This document shows positions 43,358 through 52,051 of a stretch of 64,000 nucleotides of DNA, in pieces (the first letter of the stretch is position 1; every line of letters begins with the position of its first letter). The notes under the pieces are model-generated. The model ran no database searches. It worked only from the letters and a program-made list of their open reading frames with translations, and was not told where the DNA came from. This DNA comes from Rossellomorea orangium. Lineage in GTDB: Bacteria; Bacillota; Bacilli; Bacillales; Bacillaceae_B. The position numbers and the translations under genes are program-made. The DNA is taken from the NCBI RefSeq assembly GCF_019334305.1, contig NZ_JAHWGH010000014.1:1-64000 (forward strand), in the 5' to 3' direction.

Positions 43358-44311
43358 TTATAACTCAATCCTTAGTTTCTCTGTCTTCGCCCTTGAAACA
43401 CATGTCAAAATCGATCGGTGTTCCCTCTTTTCACTCTCACTCAAGAAAGAATCTCCATGATCGACTTCTCCCTCCAATACGGTTACCTCACAAGTTCCGC
43501 ATCGGCCAACCCTGCAGGAATAAGGTGCTTCGATCCCTGCCTCGTGAAGGGCTTCTAATAACGTCATCTCTTGTGGCACTTTAATGATAGGTCTGCCTTT
43601 TAATTCCACCCAAAAGTCGTGACCCACCATTGACTGACTGGGGGTGAATCGTTCAAAGTGAATGCTTGAGCGCGGATATCCAATTGAAAGGGCACTGGCA
43701 GTCAAGTCATCAATAAAGGAAGGCGGACCGCAAAAATATACGTGGGTCCCGACCTTATGCTCCCAGAGGCTTTCATCTGTCAATCTCTTTTCTTTTGAAA
43801 AATAAAAGTGTGTCTCTTTAGGATACAAGTTCTTTAAATGATAATAGAATGAACACTCTTCCTCGCATTTTGCGGCGTAATGCAGTTCAAAGGAGCGACC
43901 TTCCTTTGTTAGTGCTGCCATCATGGATAGGAAAGGAGTGATACCGATTCCTGCGGCATAGAAAACATGATGTTTCGCTCTAAAGCTCAGTGGGAAATGA
44001 TTCCGTGGATGACTGATGCGAAGGGTATCTCCTACATTCATTCGCTCATGCCAATAACGGGAGCCCCCCTTGGATTGTTCATGGAAACGAATGGCTATGT
44101 GATATGTATTCCTTTCACCAGGTGGGTTCGTAAGGGAATAGGATCGGGCGATCGTCTCACTCCCTGTCTCAATATAAGTGGTGATGTGGGAACCCCCGCT
44201 AAAGTCAGGAAGACGTTCATCCCCTCTGGGAGCGAGTGAGAACCGTTTGACATATGGCGTCTCCTGATGAATCGATTGGACCGTGACGGCTATGGTTTTA
44301 GGTTGATTCAT
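43358..44311 (-). CDS. Ferredoxin-type reductase of the PDR/VanB family (HODM beta-like subunit)
   Basis: A 317-residue electron-transfer protein with a flavin domain (ARSYSLTNPPGE near residues 55-66), an NAD domain (YAAGIGITPFLSMMA near 116-130) and a C-terminal plant-type 2Fe-2S ferredoxin with CRVGRCGTCEV and a last cysteine in ILTC. Such proteins pass electrons from NAD(P)H to a terminal oxygenase. Its ATG overlaps the stop of the small DmmA-like gene in ATGA, so it most likely serves the DUF3445 heme protein of the same operon. Confidence 0.88.
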   Translation of the reverse strand: MNQPKTIAVTVQSIHQETPYVKRFSLAPRGDERLPDFSGGSHITTYIETGSETIARSYSLTNPPGERNTYHIAIRFHEQSKGGSRYWHERMNVGDTLRISHPRNHFPLSFRAKHHVFYAAGIGITPFLSMMAALTKEGRSFELHYAAKCEEECSFYYHLKNLYPKETHFYFSKEKRLTDESLWEHKVGTHVYFCGPPSFIDDLTASALSIGYPRSSIHFERFTPSQSMVGHDFWVELKGRPIIKVPQEMTLLEALHEAGIEAPYSCRVGRCGTCEVTVLEGEVDHGDSFLSESEKREHRSILTCVSRAKTEKLRIEL

Positions 44312-44796
44312 GCGTGATCACTCCCCTTTTCGATTGTAGCCGGATTTCCGAGATAGGAGTCATGTAAGGGAGAATAATGATCAGAAACAGATAATGTCAA
44401 GTGGCAATTAGGACAATCTATAACTTGCTTGATTGACTCTCCACTCACTACCGTTTTCAGATGACATTTATAACAGAATACTTGGATGAACCTTGCCCCG
44501 TGACCGATACATTGTACTTCATCAACGGAAAACCCTTGATCCTCTGCCACTTTTATAAAATGTTTCAGTTTGTTCCATTCCACCGCTATGTAGAGATAAC
44601 TCCCCATTTTCTGATTCTGCAGCCAATGAGAAATATCCTTTCCTTCCTTTTCATCCACCAACAAAAGCTGATAGGAGTGGTTTTCCTTTTGGACTTTTTG
44701 AATGACGGGTGACAGCCGATCCATCCCTTCTTCGTCTCCGTAGAATAAGTACTTTCGTTTGTTTGGTACGAACGAAGGTTGCGATAGTGCCTTCAA
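44308..44796 (-). CDS. DmmA-family small subunit of dimethylamine monooxygenase-type enzyme
   Basis: A 162-residue protein. The C-terminal half has CYKCHLK and CPNCHL, two CxxC pairs likely to bind one zinc or iron. The N-terminal half (KYLFYGDEEGMDRL and LLVDEKEG) resembles the DmmA-family partner of DUF3445 proteins; the assignment leans on position between the heme protein and the reductase. It overlaps both neighbours by four bases (ATGA), so the three are coupled. Confidence 0.72.
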   Translation of the reverse strand: MKALSQPSFVPNKRKYLFYGDEEGMDRLSPVIQKVQKENHSYQLLLVDEKEGKDISHWLQNQKMGSYLYIAVEWNKLKHFIKVAEDQGFSVDEVQCIGHGARFIQVFCYKCHLKTVVSGESIKQVIDCPNCHLTLSVSDHYSPLHDSYLGNPATIEKGSDHA

Positions 44797-45731
44797 ATTC
44801 CCATCCTCTTTTCCTTCAAGTACTCGATGACCACTTCTCTGAATAAGGAGATCCCTTTATAATCGGCAATAAGGTCAGGCAGCTCAAGTAGAATTTGATA
44901 AAACTGATCCGCCCACTCATGATTCCCGGCAAATTCTTCAAGGGAAAGAAGGTGAGTGTGAATCGTAAACAACAGCCCGTTTGAACCCGGCAAACGGAAC
45001 AGCTTCTGCACCTCCACCCTCAAATGAACGTATTCCCCAACATTTTCCCTTGTAACGCTGCTTCGTCCTTCTCCCCACTCATCATACGTTTCCAGAGAGG
45101 TATCCAGGCGATTTCCCGCCATTAAAGACCAGTTCCTCCTCACCCAGGGGTCTCCCGCTTCCATCCTCATTAAAAATGTGAAAATCCGCTGATCCATCCC
45201 GTCTTCTTTAAAGCCGGGGATCGGTCCGTGAATCTCCTTGAAGCTCATCCCGGTATTAAACGTAAGGGACCAGTTGGCAGGGAAACATAACTGGCCGGCA
45301 TCCAGAAACAGATCCCCATCCCGCTCCATCATGAGAATCAGGTCCTCCTGCACATGTCGTCCGATGAAATCAAGTGGCTCCATTGATAATGTAGACTGAT
45401 CACCCGGTATGAAGGAAGTTTGTTCTTTCAATATATGATTGTGGAACGTCCATTCACCGTCATGTACTTCAAAGGAAAACAACTGCGGGTATCGCTGCGT
45501 GAGATGTTGAATGACGAGCTCCGTTATTTCCCATTGAGCCTTCAGGCTATACGGCCGGGATTGAAAGCAGCGGTCGGGATGGTGAGATAACAGCTTCCGT
45601 TTCAGCTTGATTACCTCCTGATAGGAAGAGGTAATCTCTATACAGAACGGCTCCTCCAAAGGGACCGAATTATTCGAATACCGGTACACATCCCCCTTGA
45701 AGGGATAGGGGAACGAATCCACCTTCATCAT
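44793..45731 (-). CDS. DUF3445 heme-dependent oxidative N-demethylase-type protein
   Basis: A 312-residue protein of the DUF3445 family, whose studied members (heme-dependent oxidative N-demethylase alpha subunit, dimethylamine monooxygenase) bind heme in a PAS-like fold and remove a methyl group from dimethylamine. Visible family features are DLFLDAGQLCFPANWSL (about residues 139-155), IHGPIPGF and RRNWSLMAG. AAGGAGTG lies seven bases before the ATG. It is the first of three overlapping genes. The glutamine-amidotransferase/folate subunit of known systems is not here. It follows squalene-hopene cyclase by 60 bases. Confidence 0.82.
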   Translation of the reverse strand: MMKVDSFPYPFKGDVYRYSNNSVPLEEPFCIEITSSYQEVIKLKRKLLSHHPDRCFQSRPYSLKAQWEITELVIQHLTQRYPQLFSFEVHDGEWTFHNHILKEQTSFIPGDQSTLSMEPLDFIGRHVQEDLILMMERDGDLFLDAGQLCFPANWSLTFNTGMSFKEIHGPIPGFKEDGMDQRIFTFLMRMEAGDPWVRRNWSLMAGNRLDTSLETYDEWGEGRSSVTRENVGEYVHLRVEVQKLFRLPGSNGLLFTIHTHLLSLEEFAGNHEWADQFYQILLELPDLIADYKGISLFREVVIEYLKEKRMGI

Positions 45732-45779
45732 ACACTCACTCCTTTTTTTAGAAAATTCTTACTTTTATAGTACCTTATA

Positions 45780-45792
45780 GAGGGACGGACCT
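45780..45792. repeat. Solo arm of repeat family A at the sqhC stop
   Basis: GAGGGACGGACCT is present once, without its inverse partner. Its last base is the first base of the TCA that reads TGA, the stop codon of sqhC, on the minus strand. Confidence 0.75.
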
Positions 45793-47660
45793 CAACCGTA
45801 TTTCTCTTTGTACCTGCTGAGTGTGATGAGTGGCCATATCCATTGGTAGCTGTGGTAATGGATGTAGAAGTTTCCCGGAAGGCCGGCTCCGGTTGGATAT
45901 GTTTTGGCGTTATCTCCTGCCGTTCCATTCATCAATTCGAGAAGAGACATCATCCCAAGATCGATGGCAGGTGTCGGTTTGTCTTCGATACAGATGAGAG
46001 ATTCAAGCGCCCATGCCGTTTGTGAAGGGGTACTGAATGTTAGGGGTACGAAAGTCTTTTCCTGATCGCTGTAACAGGACTCCCCCCAACCCCCGTCTTT
46101 TTGTTGAATGCTTTCCAACCAGACTTTGGCCCTTTGAAGATGTTTATCCGATGGCAGGACCCCCACTGCATTCATTCCCGTGACGGCAGCCCATGTTCCA
46201 TAAATGAAGCAAACACCCCAGCGACCGTACCAGGAACCATCATCTTGTTGCATGAGTTTCAGCCACTCAACACCCTTTTTCACCTTTGGATGGTCCTTTG
46301 ACAATCCTGTCCTGCCCCCGAGAAATTCAAGCGCTCTCCCTGTTAGATCAGGAGTGGAAGGATCGAGGGCCGCTGCCTCTGCCCCATCCATTGGAAAAGA
46401 AGTAAGGATCGTTTTCGTCTTATTTTTTTCAAAAGCAGGCCACCCCCCATCCCGGTTTTGCAACCCAAAAGTCCATTCAACCCCCCGATCCCACGATGGC
46501 CGGATCGAGGGTTTATCTGCAGCGGAATATGTGATGGCCCTGAGAGCAGCTGTCGTATCATCCACATCGGGATGGATACTGTTGCTCTCTGAAAATCCCC
46601 ATCCCCCGGGCATCACTCCACTTTCATATGCCCAGTCTCCATACTTGAAGTGTTGCTTCTTAAGAAGATAATCCACTGATTTTTCAATGGAAGCTTCTCC
46701 TGCCTCCATCCCCGCTTCCTGCAAGGCATAGCTTATCAGGGCTGTATCCCATACGGTCGAAGGAGAATTCTGGATATGAATGCCTTTCTTCGTTTCACAG
46801 GCCATTTCTTTTAATCCCTGTAACGCCTTTACAATGATGGGATCAGTCTTTTTATACCCTGTGGCCAACAGGGCATAAATCATATAGAACGTCGTGCTGA
46901 AGTAGCTGAGATAAGTCCCGTCCCGTTCCGTCCGTTGCAGCATGTACTCCAGGGCAAACTGCCTTGCTTGTTGATGAAGATGGGAGGGGATACTCGCAAG
47001 TGCCTGAATGCCTTCATTAATTTTAGAAAATAGTCTCAACTCACGGTCGTTGTACCTCATTTCGTCAACAGGACGGGAAAGATTCTGTATATACGGCGTG
47101 TTGCTTGTTCTGATAGTGAATCGCTGATCTTTCAGTAACATCATCGGAGCCAGGTGACCACGGGCATAACTGCTTAAATCCCAGAAATTCAGGGGGAATG
47201 TTTTCGGGAGCAGCAGGAATTCAATGGGGATCGGCATGAGGTGCTTCCAGTCATATTGACCATGAACGGCCAGCATGAATTTTGTAATGGAATGAGCCTT
47301 GTGAAATCCCCCTTTTCTCTCTATGAATTGTTCGGCTCTCAGAAGTCTTATATCCTCTTCACTCACCATACCACTGTATCTCAGGGCAAAGTATGCTTCG
47401 ATGGTAGATGACAGATTCCCTTCCTTTTCATCTTCAAAGAGCTTCCATGTCCCCTCCGCTGTCTGCAATTTCCAAAGCCGGTCGACCAGGCGCACGATGA
47501 GTTCATCCTCATCGGTCTCAAGTGAACGGAGAAGGATGATCATATATGCATCGGTCATCACACTATTTTCAAAACAAAAGGACCAGCTTCCTTCTGCACT
47601 TTGCATCTTCAGAAGATGCTGTTTCATATTTCTGATCGTTTTTTCTATGTTTTTTTTCAT
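45792..47660 (-). CDS. sqhC: Squalene-hopene cyclase
   Basis: A 622-residue membrane-associated terpene cyclase turning squalene or, in Bacillus, related C35 polyprenes into hopanoid-like lipids. The catalytic DVDDTTA motif (DxDDTA) is near residue 370 and at least five QW-type repeats are visible (for example GSWSFCFE, GTWKLFED, GGWPAFE, GSWYGRWG, GGWGESC). ATG at 47660 is preferred because GGGAGG is seven bases upstream; 47663 would be too close. Its product may strengthen FloT-type membrane domains, though this is inference. Confidence 0.92.
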   Translation of the reverse strand: MKKNIEKTIRNMKQHLLKMQSAEGSWSFCFENSVMTDAYMIILLRSLETDEDELIVRLVDRLWKLQTAEGTWKLFEDEKEGNLSSTIEAYFALRYSGMVSEEDIRLLRAEQFIERKGGFHKAHSITKFMLAVHGQYDWKHLMPIPIEFLLLPKTFPLNFWDLSSYARGHLAPMMLLKDQRFTIRTSNTPYIQNLSRPVDEMRYNDRELRLFSKINEGIQALASIPSHLHQQARQFALEYMLQRTERDGTYLSYFSTTFYMIYALLATGYKKTDPIIVKALQGLKEMACETKKGIHIQNSPSTVWDTALISYALQEAGMEAGEASIEKSVDYLLKKQHFKYGDWAYESGVMPGGWGFSESNSIHPDVDDTTAALRAITYSAADKPSIRPSWDRGVEWTFGLQNRDGGWPAFEKNKTKTILTSFPMDGAEAAALDPSTPDLTGRALEFLGGRTGLSKDHPKVKKGVEWLKLMQQDDGSWYGRWGVCFIYGTWAAVTGMNAVGVLPSDKHLQRAKVWLESIQQKDGGWGESCYSDQEKTFVPLTFSTPSQTAWALESLICIEDKPTPAIDLGMMSLLELMNGTAGDNAKTYPTGAGLPGNFYIHYHSYQWIWPLITLSRYKEKYG

Positions 47661-47732
47661 CATATGTCCTCCCACATAGCTTCTCTGTTGTTATGTATAT
47701 GAGAAGAACACGGGTACTAGTAGTGAGAAGCA

Positions 47733-47775
47733 AAGAAGAACCTGCCACCCGGTTATCGGGGAGCAGGCTCTTCTT
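47733..47775 (-). terminator. Terminator enclosing the stop codon of the DUF2161 gene
   Basis: AAGAA-CCTGC-CCCGG and CGGGG-GCAGG-TTCTT form a long stem with the loop TTAT. The TAA stop of the DUF2161 gene is in the loop, and TTTG follows on the minus strand. Confidence 0.7.
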
Positions 47776-48487
47776 GAATTTCTTCTATTTTCTGTGAGTA
47801 ATAGCTTACAAGCTCAGGGTAATTCTGAATCTCTTCCCTGCCGGTTTCAGTGATTTGATACACGCCCCTTTTCACCCTCTCGAACCACCTGTAGTAATTC
47901 TTCTGGAGGATGGACGGTGTTTTGTCACCTGTTCCAAGCTTGGCTAAGTTCTTTGGGGACATGGGCCCGTATGTTTCCAGACAGCAGGCGATGTGAATGC
48001 AGCTTTCTTTATAAGCGGTCATGATCTTCGTTTTATTGCTGCCGCCTACATTATAATCCGCACTGCGACCTTCGATTTCTTTCACCAGGGCTGCCCGTTT
48101 ACGCTTACTATTCTTCATGATCTTCTTCCGGTCAAAGGCTTCCGGATGAATGACAAAATCAAGCTTTGGGGTCTTCGTCGTAAATGAAACGGTGATCAGA
48201 CCAAGCTCCAGCCTCCTGACCAAATGGCGTATATCATTCCAGCGCTTTGAACGGGTCCTCTTCGGTTTCGGAATCGCAATGTACACAAGATCCGTCAGCC
48301 GCTGGCGCTTCGTTGCCTGGATCAAAAGCTCGACATTCAAGGAAAGCTTCAATTCAACGATGACCAGCTCCTCTTCTTTCATCGCCGTCAGATCACAGTC
48401 ATTCACTTCACCGTTCACCTGATATCCCTGTTTATGAAAATGGTTCTGGATCGGATGATAAAGATCCGATTCTTTCAGTTTCGTCAT
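47753..48487 (-). CDS. DUF2161 protein, predicted PD-(D/E)XK phosphodiesterase
   Basis: A 244-residue protein. Residues about 15-80 hold the pattern EVNDCDLTAMKEEELVIVELKLSLN, where the D and the ELK match the PD-(D/E)XK nuclease core; the C-terminal part (about 150-235) looks like a winged helix with YRWFERVKRGVYQITETGRE. DUF2161 proteins are annotated as putative phosphodiesterases; no target is known. The gene stands alone, followed by a terminator whose loop contains the stop codon. Confidence 0.78.
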   Translation of the reverse strand: MTKLKESDLYHPIQNHFHKQGYQVNGEVNDCDLTAMKEEELVIVELKLSLNVELLIQATKRQRLTDLVYIAIPKPKRTRSKRWNDIRHLVRRLELGLITVSFTTKTPKLDFVIHPEAFDRKKIMKNSKRKRAALVKEIEGRSADYNVGGSNKTKIMTAYKESCIHIACCLETYGPMSPKNLAKLGTGDKTPSILQKNYYRWFERVKRGVYQITETGREEIQNYPELVSYYSQKIEEIQEEPAPR

Positions 48488-48663
48488 GGGTAAAAACCTT
48501 TCCGGGAATAATTTCTATAAGATAAAGTATAGACCATTTCAGATATTTTTGCAGTTTAAGAGAATGAGAACCCAGCTCCTGAGGGAGGAGAGTGGGCGGG
48601 GAATCGTTTATCTGCCAATCTGCTAAAAACGCCATTTCCCACCGGCCCTCAATAAGAAAAGCC

Positions 48664-50106
48664 TTATCCCCGAATCTTCTCAATCTCATCAGCTACAAAT
48701 TGCACCGAAGTCCCGACAATCACTTGAATGCTATTGTCACCCACCACATGGATGCCCGGAACCCCCGTCGCTTTGATCCGTTCCTGATCCACGGCCTCCA
48801 TGTCCTTCACTTCCACTCTCAATCGGGTAATGCAATTTTCAACAGAGATTACATTTTCATCTCCGCCGAGGCCTGCATAGATTTCCGCTGCCATCACAGC
48901 AAACTTATCTTTTCCTGCGACTATAGGCAACGCATCCCCCTCCTCACCGTCTTCTTCACGACCCGGTGTCATTAAATTGAATTTCGCGATCATAAAACGG
49001 AACAAGAAATAATAGAGAAGAGCAAATACAACACCTTGAATCAACAGCATATACGGAAGGTTTGCCAGTGGCAGTCTTGAACTTAGCACGAAATCAACGA
49101 ATCCTGCACTGAATCCGAAGCCTGCCGTCCAGTGGAAGAAGGAGGCGATGGCAAGGGATAACCCTGTCAGCACGGCATGCGCTACATATAAAGCAGGTGC
49201 CACGAACATGAAGGCGAATTCAAGAGGCTCCGTCACTCCTGTAAAAAAGGAGGCAAAACCAGCCGCAAGCATCAGGGAAGCGACCTGTTTTTTCTTACCT
49301 GGTTTCGCTGCATGATAGATGGCTAGCCCCGCTGCCGGAAGACCAAACATCATCACGGGGAAGAATCCCGCCTGATACATCCCGGTCACACCTTTTTCAC
49401 CCGTGCCAGACCAGAAGTTCCCGATATCATTGATTCCGGCAACATCGAACCAGAACACGGAATTCAATGCATGATGCAACCCCGTAGGAATCAATAATCG
49501 ATTAAAGAAACCGTATAAACCTGCGCCTGTAAACCCGAGCCCGCTGATTTCCTTCCCGAAAGAAACAAGCGCTGTATAGATGACCGGCCAGACAAACAGC
49601 ATCACGCCTGAAACAACGAGCATGGCAATGGCCGACATGATCGGCACCAAACGTTTCCCGCTGAAAAAGGCAAGGGCATCCGGCAGCTTAACAGCACTGA
49701 AGCGATTGTACATACTTGCTGCAACGATCCCTGACAGAATCCCTACGAATTGATTTCCGATCTTATCGAAAGCCGGATTCACGGCCTCTTTATCGATCCC
49801 TTGCAACAAAGAAACGGAATCCGTCGAAAGCAATGTGGTTATGACGAGATACGCGACCAATCCACTAAGTGCCGCAGATCCATCCCGTGCTTTCGCCATC
49901 CCCAGTGCGACCCCGACTGCAAATAGAATCGCCATATTGTCAATGATCGATGCCCCAGCCTTAATCAGGAAAGCGGCAATCGGACTATCCGCTCCCCAGC
50001 CGGACGGGTCGATCCAATATCCGATCCCCATCAAAATCGCCGCAGCCGGTAACACGGCAACAGGAAGCATCAATGAACGACCAATGCGCTGCAAGTATTT
50101 CATCAT
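48664..50106 (-). CDS. nagP: PTS N-acetylglucosamine-type transporter, EIICB
   Basis: A 480-residue fusion of an EIIC membrane domain (about residues 1-385, with LMLPVAVLPAAAILMGIGYW and IPTGLHHALNSVFWFDVAG) and an EIIB domain (about 400-478), with the phosphorylated cysteine in ENCITRLRVEV. The sequence fits the glucose/GlcNAc subfamily, closest in layout to NagP/NagE; no EIIA domain is attached, so a shared one must supply it. It imports and phosphorylates the sugar. AGGGGG lies eight bases before the ATG. It stands alone on this strand. Confidence 0.88.
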   Translation of the reverse strand: MMKYLQRIGRSLMLPVAVLPAAAILMGIGYWIDPSGWGADSPIAAFLIKAGASIIDNMAILFAVGVALGMAKARDGSAALSGLVAYLVITTLLSTDSVSLLQGIDKEAVNPAFDKIGNQFVGILSGIVAASMYNRFSAVKLPDALAFFSGKRLVPIMSAIAMLVVSGVMLFVWPVIYTALVSFGKEISGLGFTGAGLYGFFNRLLIPTGLHHALNSVFWFDVAGINDIGNFWSGTGEKGVTGMYQAGFFPVMMFGLPAAGLAIYHAAKPGKKKQVASLMLAAGFASFFTGVTEPLEFAFMFVAPALYVAHAVLTGLSLAIASFFHWTAGFGFSAGFVDFVLSSRLPLANLPYMLLIQGVVFALLYYFLFRFMIAKFNLMTPGREEDGEEGDALPIVAGKDKFAVMAAEIYAGLGGDENVISVENCITRLRVEVKDMEAVDQERIKATGVPGIHVVGDNSIQVIVGTSVQFVADEIEKIRG

Positions 50107-50185
50107 TTTGTTTTCCCCCTATCAGTCTGCTATTAAAGATGCCTTGTCTCATGAAAGAGGACAAAGCCCTTCTATAAAAAATATT

Positions 50186-50217
50186 CCGGTATTCACTTGT
50201 TTAGAAGTGGATGCCGG
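50186..50217 (-). terminator. Terminator after the OppC-like permease, pair 2
   Basis: CCGGTATTCACTT pairs with AAGTGGATGCCGG (three G-T or T-G wobbles); the minus strand then reads AATATTTTTT. Confidence 0.72.
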
Positions 50218-50222
50218 TGCAT

Positions 50223-51125
50223 TCAGACCTTCTGAGAAGATTTTTCGAGATGCTTGAACGTCATATTGGTCAATAGGATCAATAAGGAATACGCCATGAC
50301 CGGAAAAAACACGATGTATGGTTCCAATAATAACTCTCCGTATCGGCTACCGATCAAACCGGCCCACTCCTTGGTCAAGCTTGCATAGACATTGAATTGG
50401 TCATGCTCCTGTCCCGATGTAATGGTCGTTCCTCCTATAAAAATATGAAAAATAGCGAGATGCAACATAAGGGTGAGGACTTGTACGAGCTGCCTACCTG
50501 ACAAAACGATGAGTCTCGGGAATAGATGGGGGAGAATATGTCTTCTGGCCTGATGGAAGGACGATCCACCCAGCACCCGGGCACTATCCATAAATTCAAA
50601 TGAATGGATATGACGTACGGTTTCCCCGATCATTTTCGCAGTCGCGGGTACCCCCACTGCCGTCATCACCATGATCTGTAGGAATACGGATTCAGCCATG
50701 GTAAAGGGTGGTGCACTTCTTACCTCATATAGCAAGAAAGGGGTCATCCAGATAATGGCTATCAAGGACTGGGGGATGAAGGTGAACGCTTGCAGCAACC
50801 CTTCCCCATATGGCGAAACGAACCAGTTTTTGAGCCACACTCCCATTAATATCGCCAGAAAGATCCTCAACAATGTGATAACGAAAGCAAATAACATTGT
50901 CCACTTTGCTCCCGTCACGAGCATATAAAATAAATCATTGCCTTCCCGGTCCGTTCCCAGCCAGTAAAGACTGGAAGGCGGATAAGGGGTAGTATCCACC
51001 ACTGACCCATCTTCACCATAGAGAAAAGTCTGAACGACAGGCTCCACTGATACCATTGGCCAAATGACGCTCAGTATAAAAATGAAACCTAATAAATACG
51101 GTGATAGCATCCTTATCACGTTCAC
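50223..51125 (-). CDS. Opp/Dpp-type ABC transporter permease (OppC-like), pair 2
   Basis: A 300-residue membrane protein laid out like the 33217 permease: one N-terminal helix, an outer loop with WLGTDREGNDLFYMLVTGAK (LGTDxxG motif), and about five further helices. ARVLGGSSFHQARRHILPHLFPR near residues 180-202 is the EAA loop. The GTG start at 51125 has AAGGGAGA nine bases upstream, five bases after the stop of its partner. No ATPase or binding protein gene is adjacent. Confidence 0.8.
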   Translation of the reverse strand: MNVIRMLSPYLLGFIFILSVIWPMVSVEPVVQTFLYGEDGSVVDTTPYPPSSLYWLGTDREGNDLFYMLVTGAKWTMLFAFVITLLRIFLAILMGVWLKNWFVSPYGEGLLQAFTFIPQSLIAIIWMTPFLLYEVRSAPPFTMAESVFLQIMVMTAVGVPATAKMIGETVRHIHSFEFMDSARVLGGSSFHQARRHILPHLFPRLIVLSGRQLVQVLTLMLHLAIFHIFIGGTTITSGQEHDQFNVYASLTKEWAGLIGSRYGELLLEPYIVFFPVMAYSLLILLTNMTFKHLEKSSQKV

Positions 51126-51130
51126 TCTTT

Positions 51131-52039
51131 TTACTCTCCCTTCGTTTGATAAAATCGCTGCCGATATCGACTTGATCCTTTTATCATAATAAAGAATGGT
51201 GTCATGCTGAGGATGAGCATCAAGGCCCGGGATGATGCAGGCTGATCCCCCATGATAAACCTCATGATCCCGTTGCTGTGAAACAGGTATTCAATAACAA
51301 CGAGGTTTGTGAGCAGGCACAGGATGATGACTGGTAAATGAGCCAGACACTCCATCACCGTATTTTTGAAAAGGTGGTGAAACGAAATAAACGCATCGGA
51401 GAGACCTTTTGATTTCGCAAAAAGTGCATAATCCTTTTTCTCCTCTTCTTTCATTAAAAGAAGCTGCATTTTAAGTAGGTAAATGCCGGGTACGATGCTC
51501 AATGTCAACAGTGGTACTATAATTGCCTGATTATCGATCGTTGAATAAGCGAGGGCCAATTCAACACCTGTCTGCTTGTAAAACCATACAACAAATAATT
51601 GAATACTAAAGATAAAAAACACATCAGGAAGTGATTCGAGTAAGTCTATAGCCGACAAGATCACTTTTTTCAAATAAGAAGGGAACCGAATTATAAACAA
51701 GCCGGCAAGAGAAGCCAACATGATTGCCATCATGAAGCCCCCGATCAGCAGGGACATACTATAAAAATAGGAATCTAGTATAGAGGGAAACAATTCAATC
51801 GCCACCAGCTTCTGATGGAATTCGACCGATCGCGCCTCAGGCATTCGGGAAAAGGAGAGCGTTTCCGAATGTACGTAATAAGAAAGAGTGTCAGGCTGGA
51901 TGATTCCCCGGAGAATCGTCAGTGTGGCTGATGCAAAGCTCTTCGGTCCAAGTATCAGGGCAGGTGAAGCAAGAATGAAAATGATACTTGTGCACGTCAA
52001 TCCAAATTGACCTATCTCTTTCATAAATATTGTTCTCAT
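51131..52039 (-). CDS. Opp/Dpp-type ABC transporter permease (OppB-like), pair 2
   Basis: A 302-residue membrane protein with about six helices. AKSKGLSDAFISFHHLFKNTVME near residues 203-225 is the EAA loop, and EYLFHSNGIMRFIMGD near 245-260 a conserved end motif also seen in the 34214 permease. It starts 12 bases after the ArsR-type regulator ends and probably makes a channel with the next gene. It is similar in layout to pair 1 but clearly diverged. Confidence 0.8.
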   Translation of the reverse strand: MRTIFMKEIGQFGLTCTSIIFILASPALILGPKSFASATLTILRGIIQPDTLSYYVHSETLSFSRMPEARSVEFHQKLVAIELFPSILDSYFYSMSLLIGGFMMAIMLASLAGLFIIRFPSYLKKVILSAIDLLESLPDVFFIFSIQLFVVWFYKQTGVELALAYSTIDNQAIIVPLLTLSIVPGIYLLKMQLLLMKEEEKKDYALFAKSKGLSDAFISFHHLFKNTVMECLAHLPVIILCLLTNLVVIEYLFHSNGIMRFIMGDQPASSRALMLILSMTPFFIMIKGSSRYRQRFYQTKGE

Positions 52040-52051
52040 CTTTTTGGCCCC

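Noticed and set aside
45728-45928. Small frame overlapping the 3' end of sqhC
   Set aside because: It overlaps the conserved C-terminus of sqhC in another frame and lacks an RBS.
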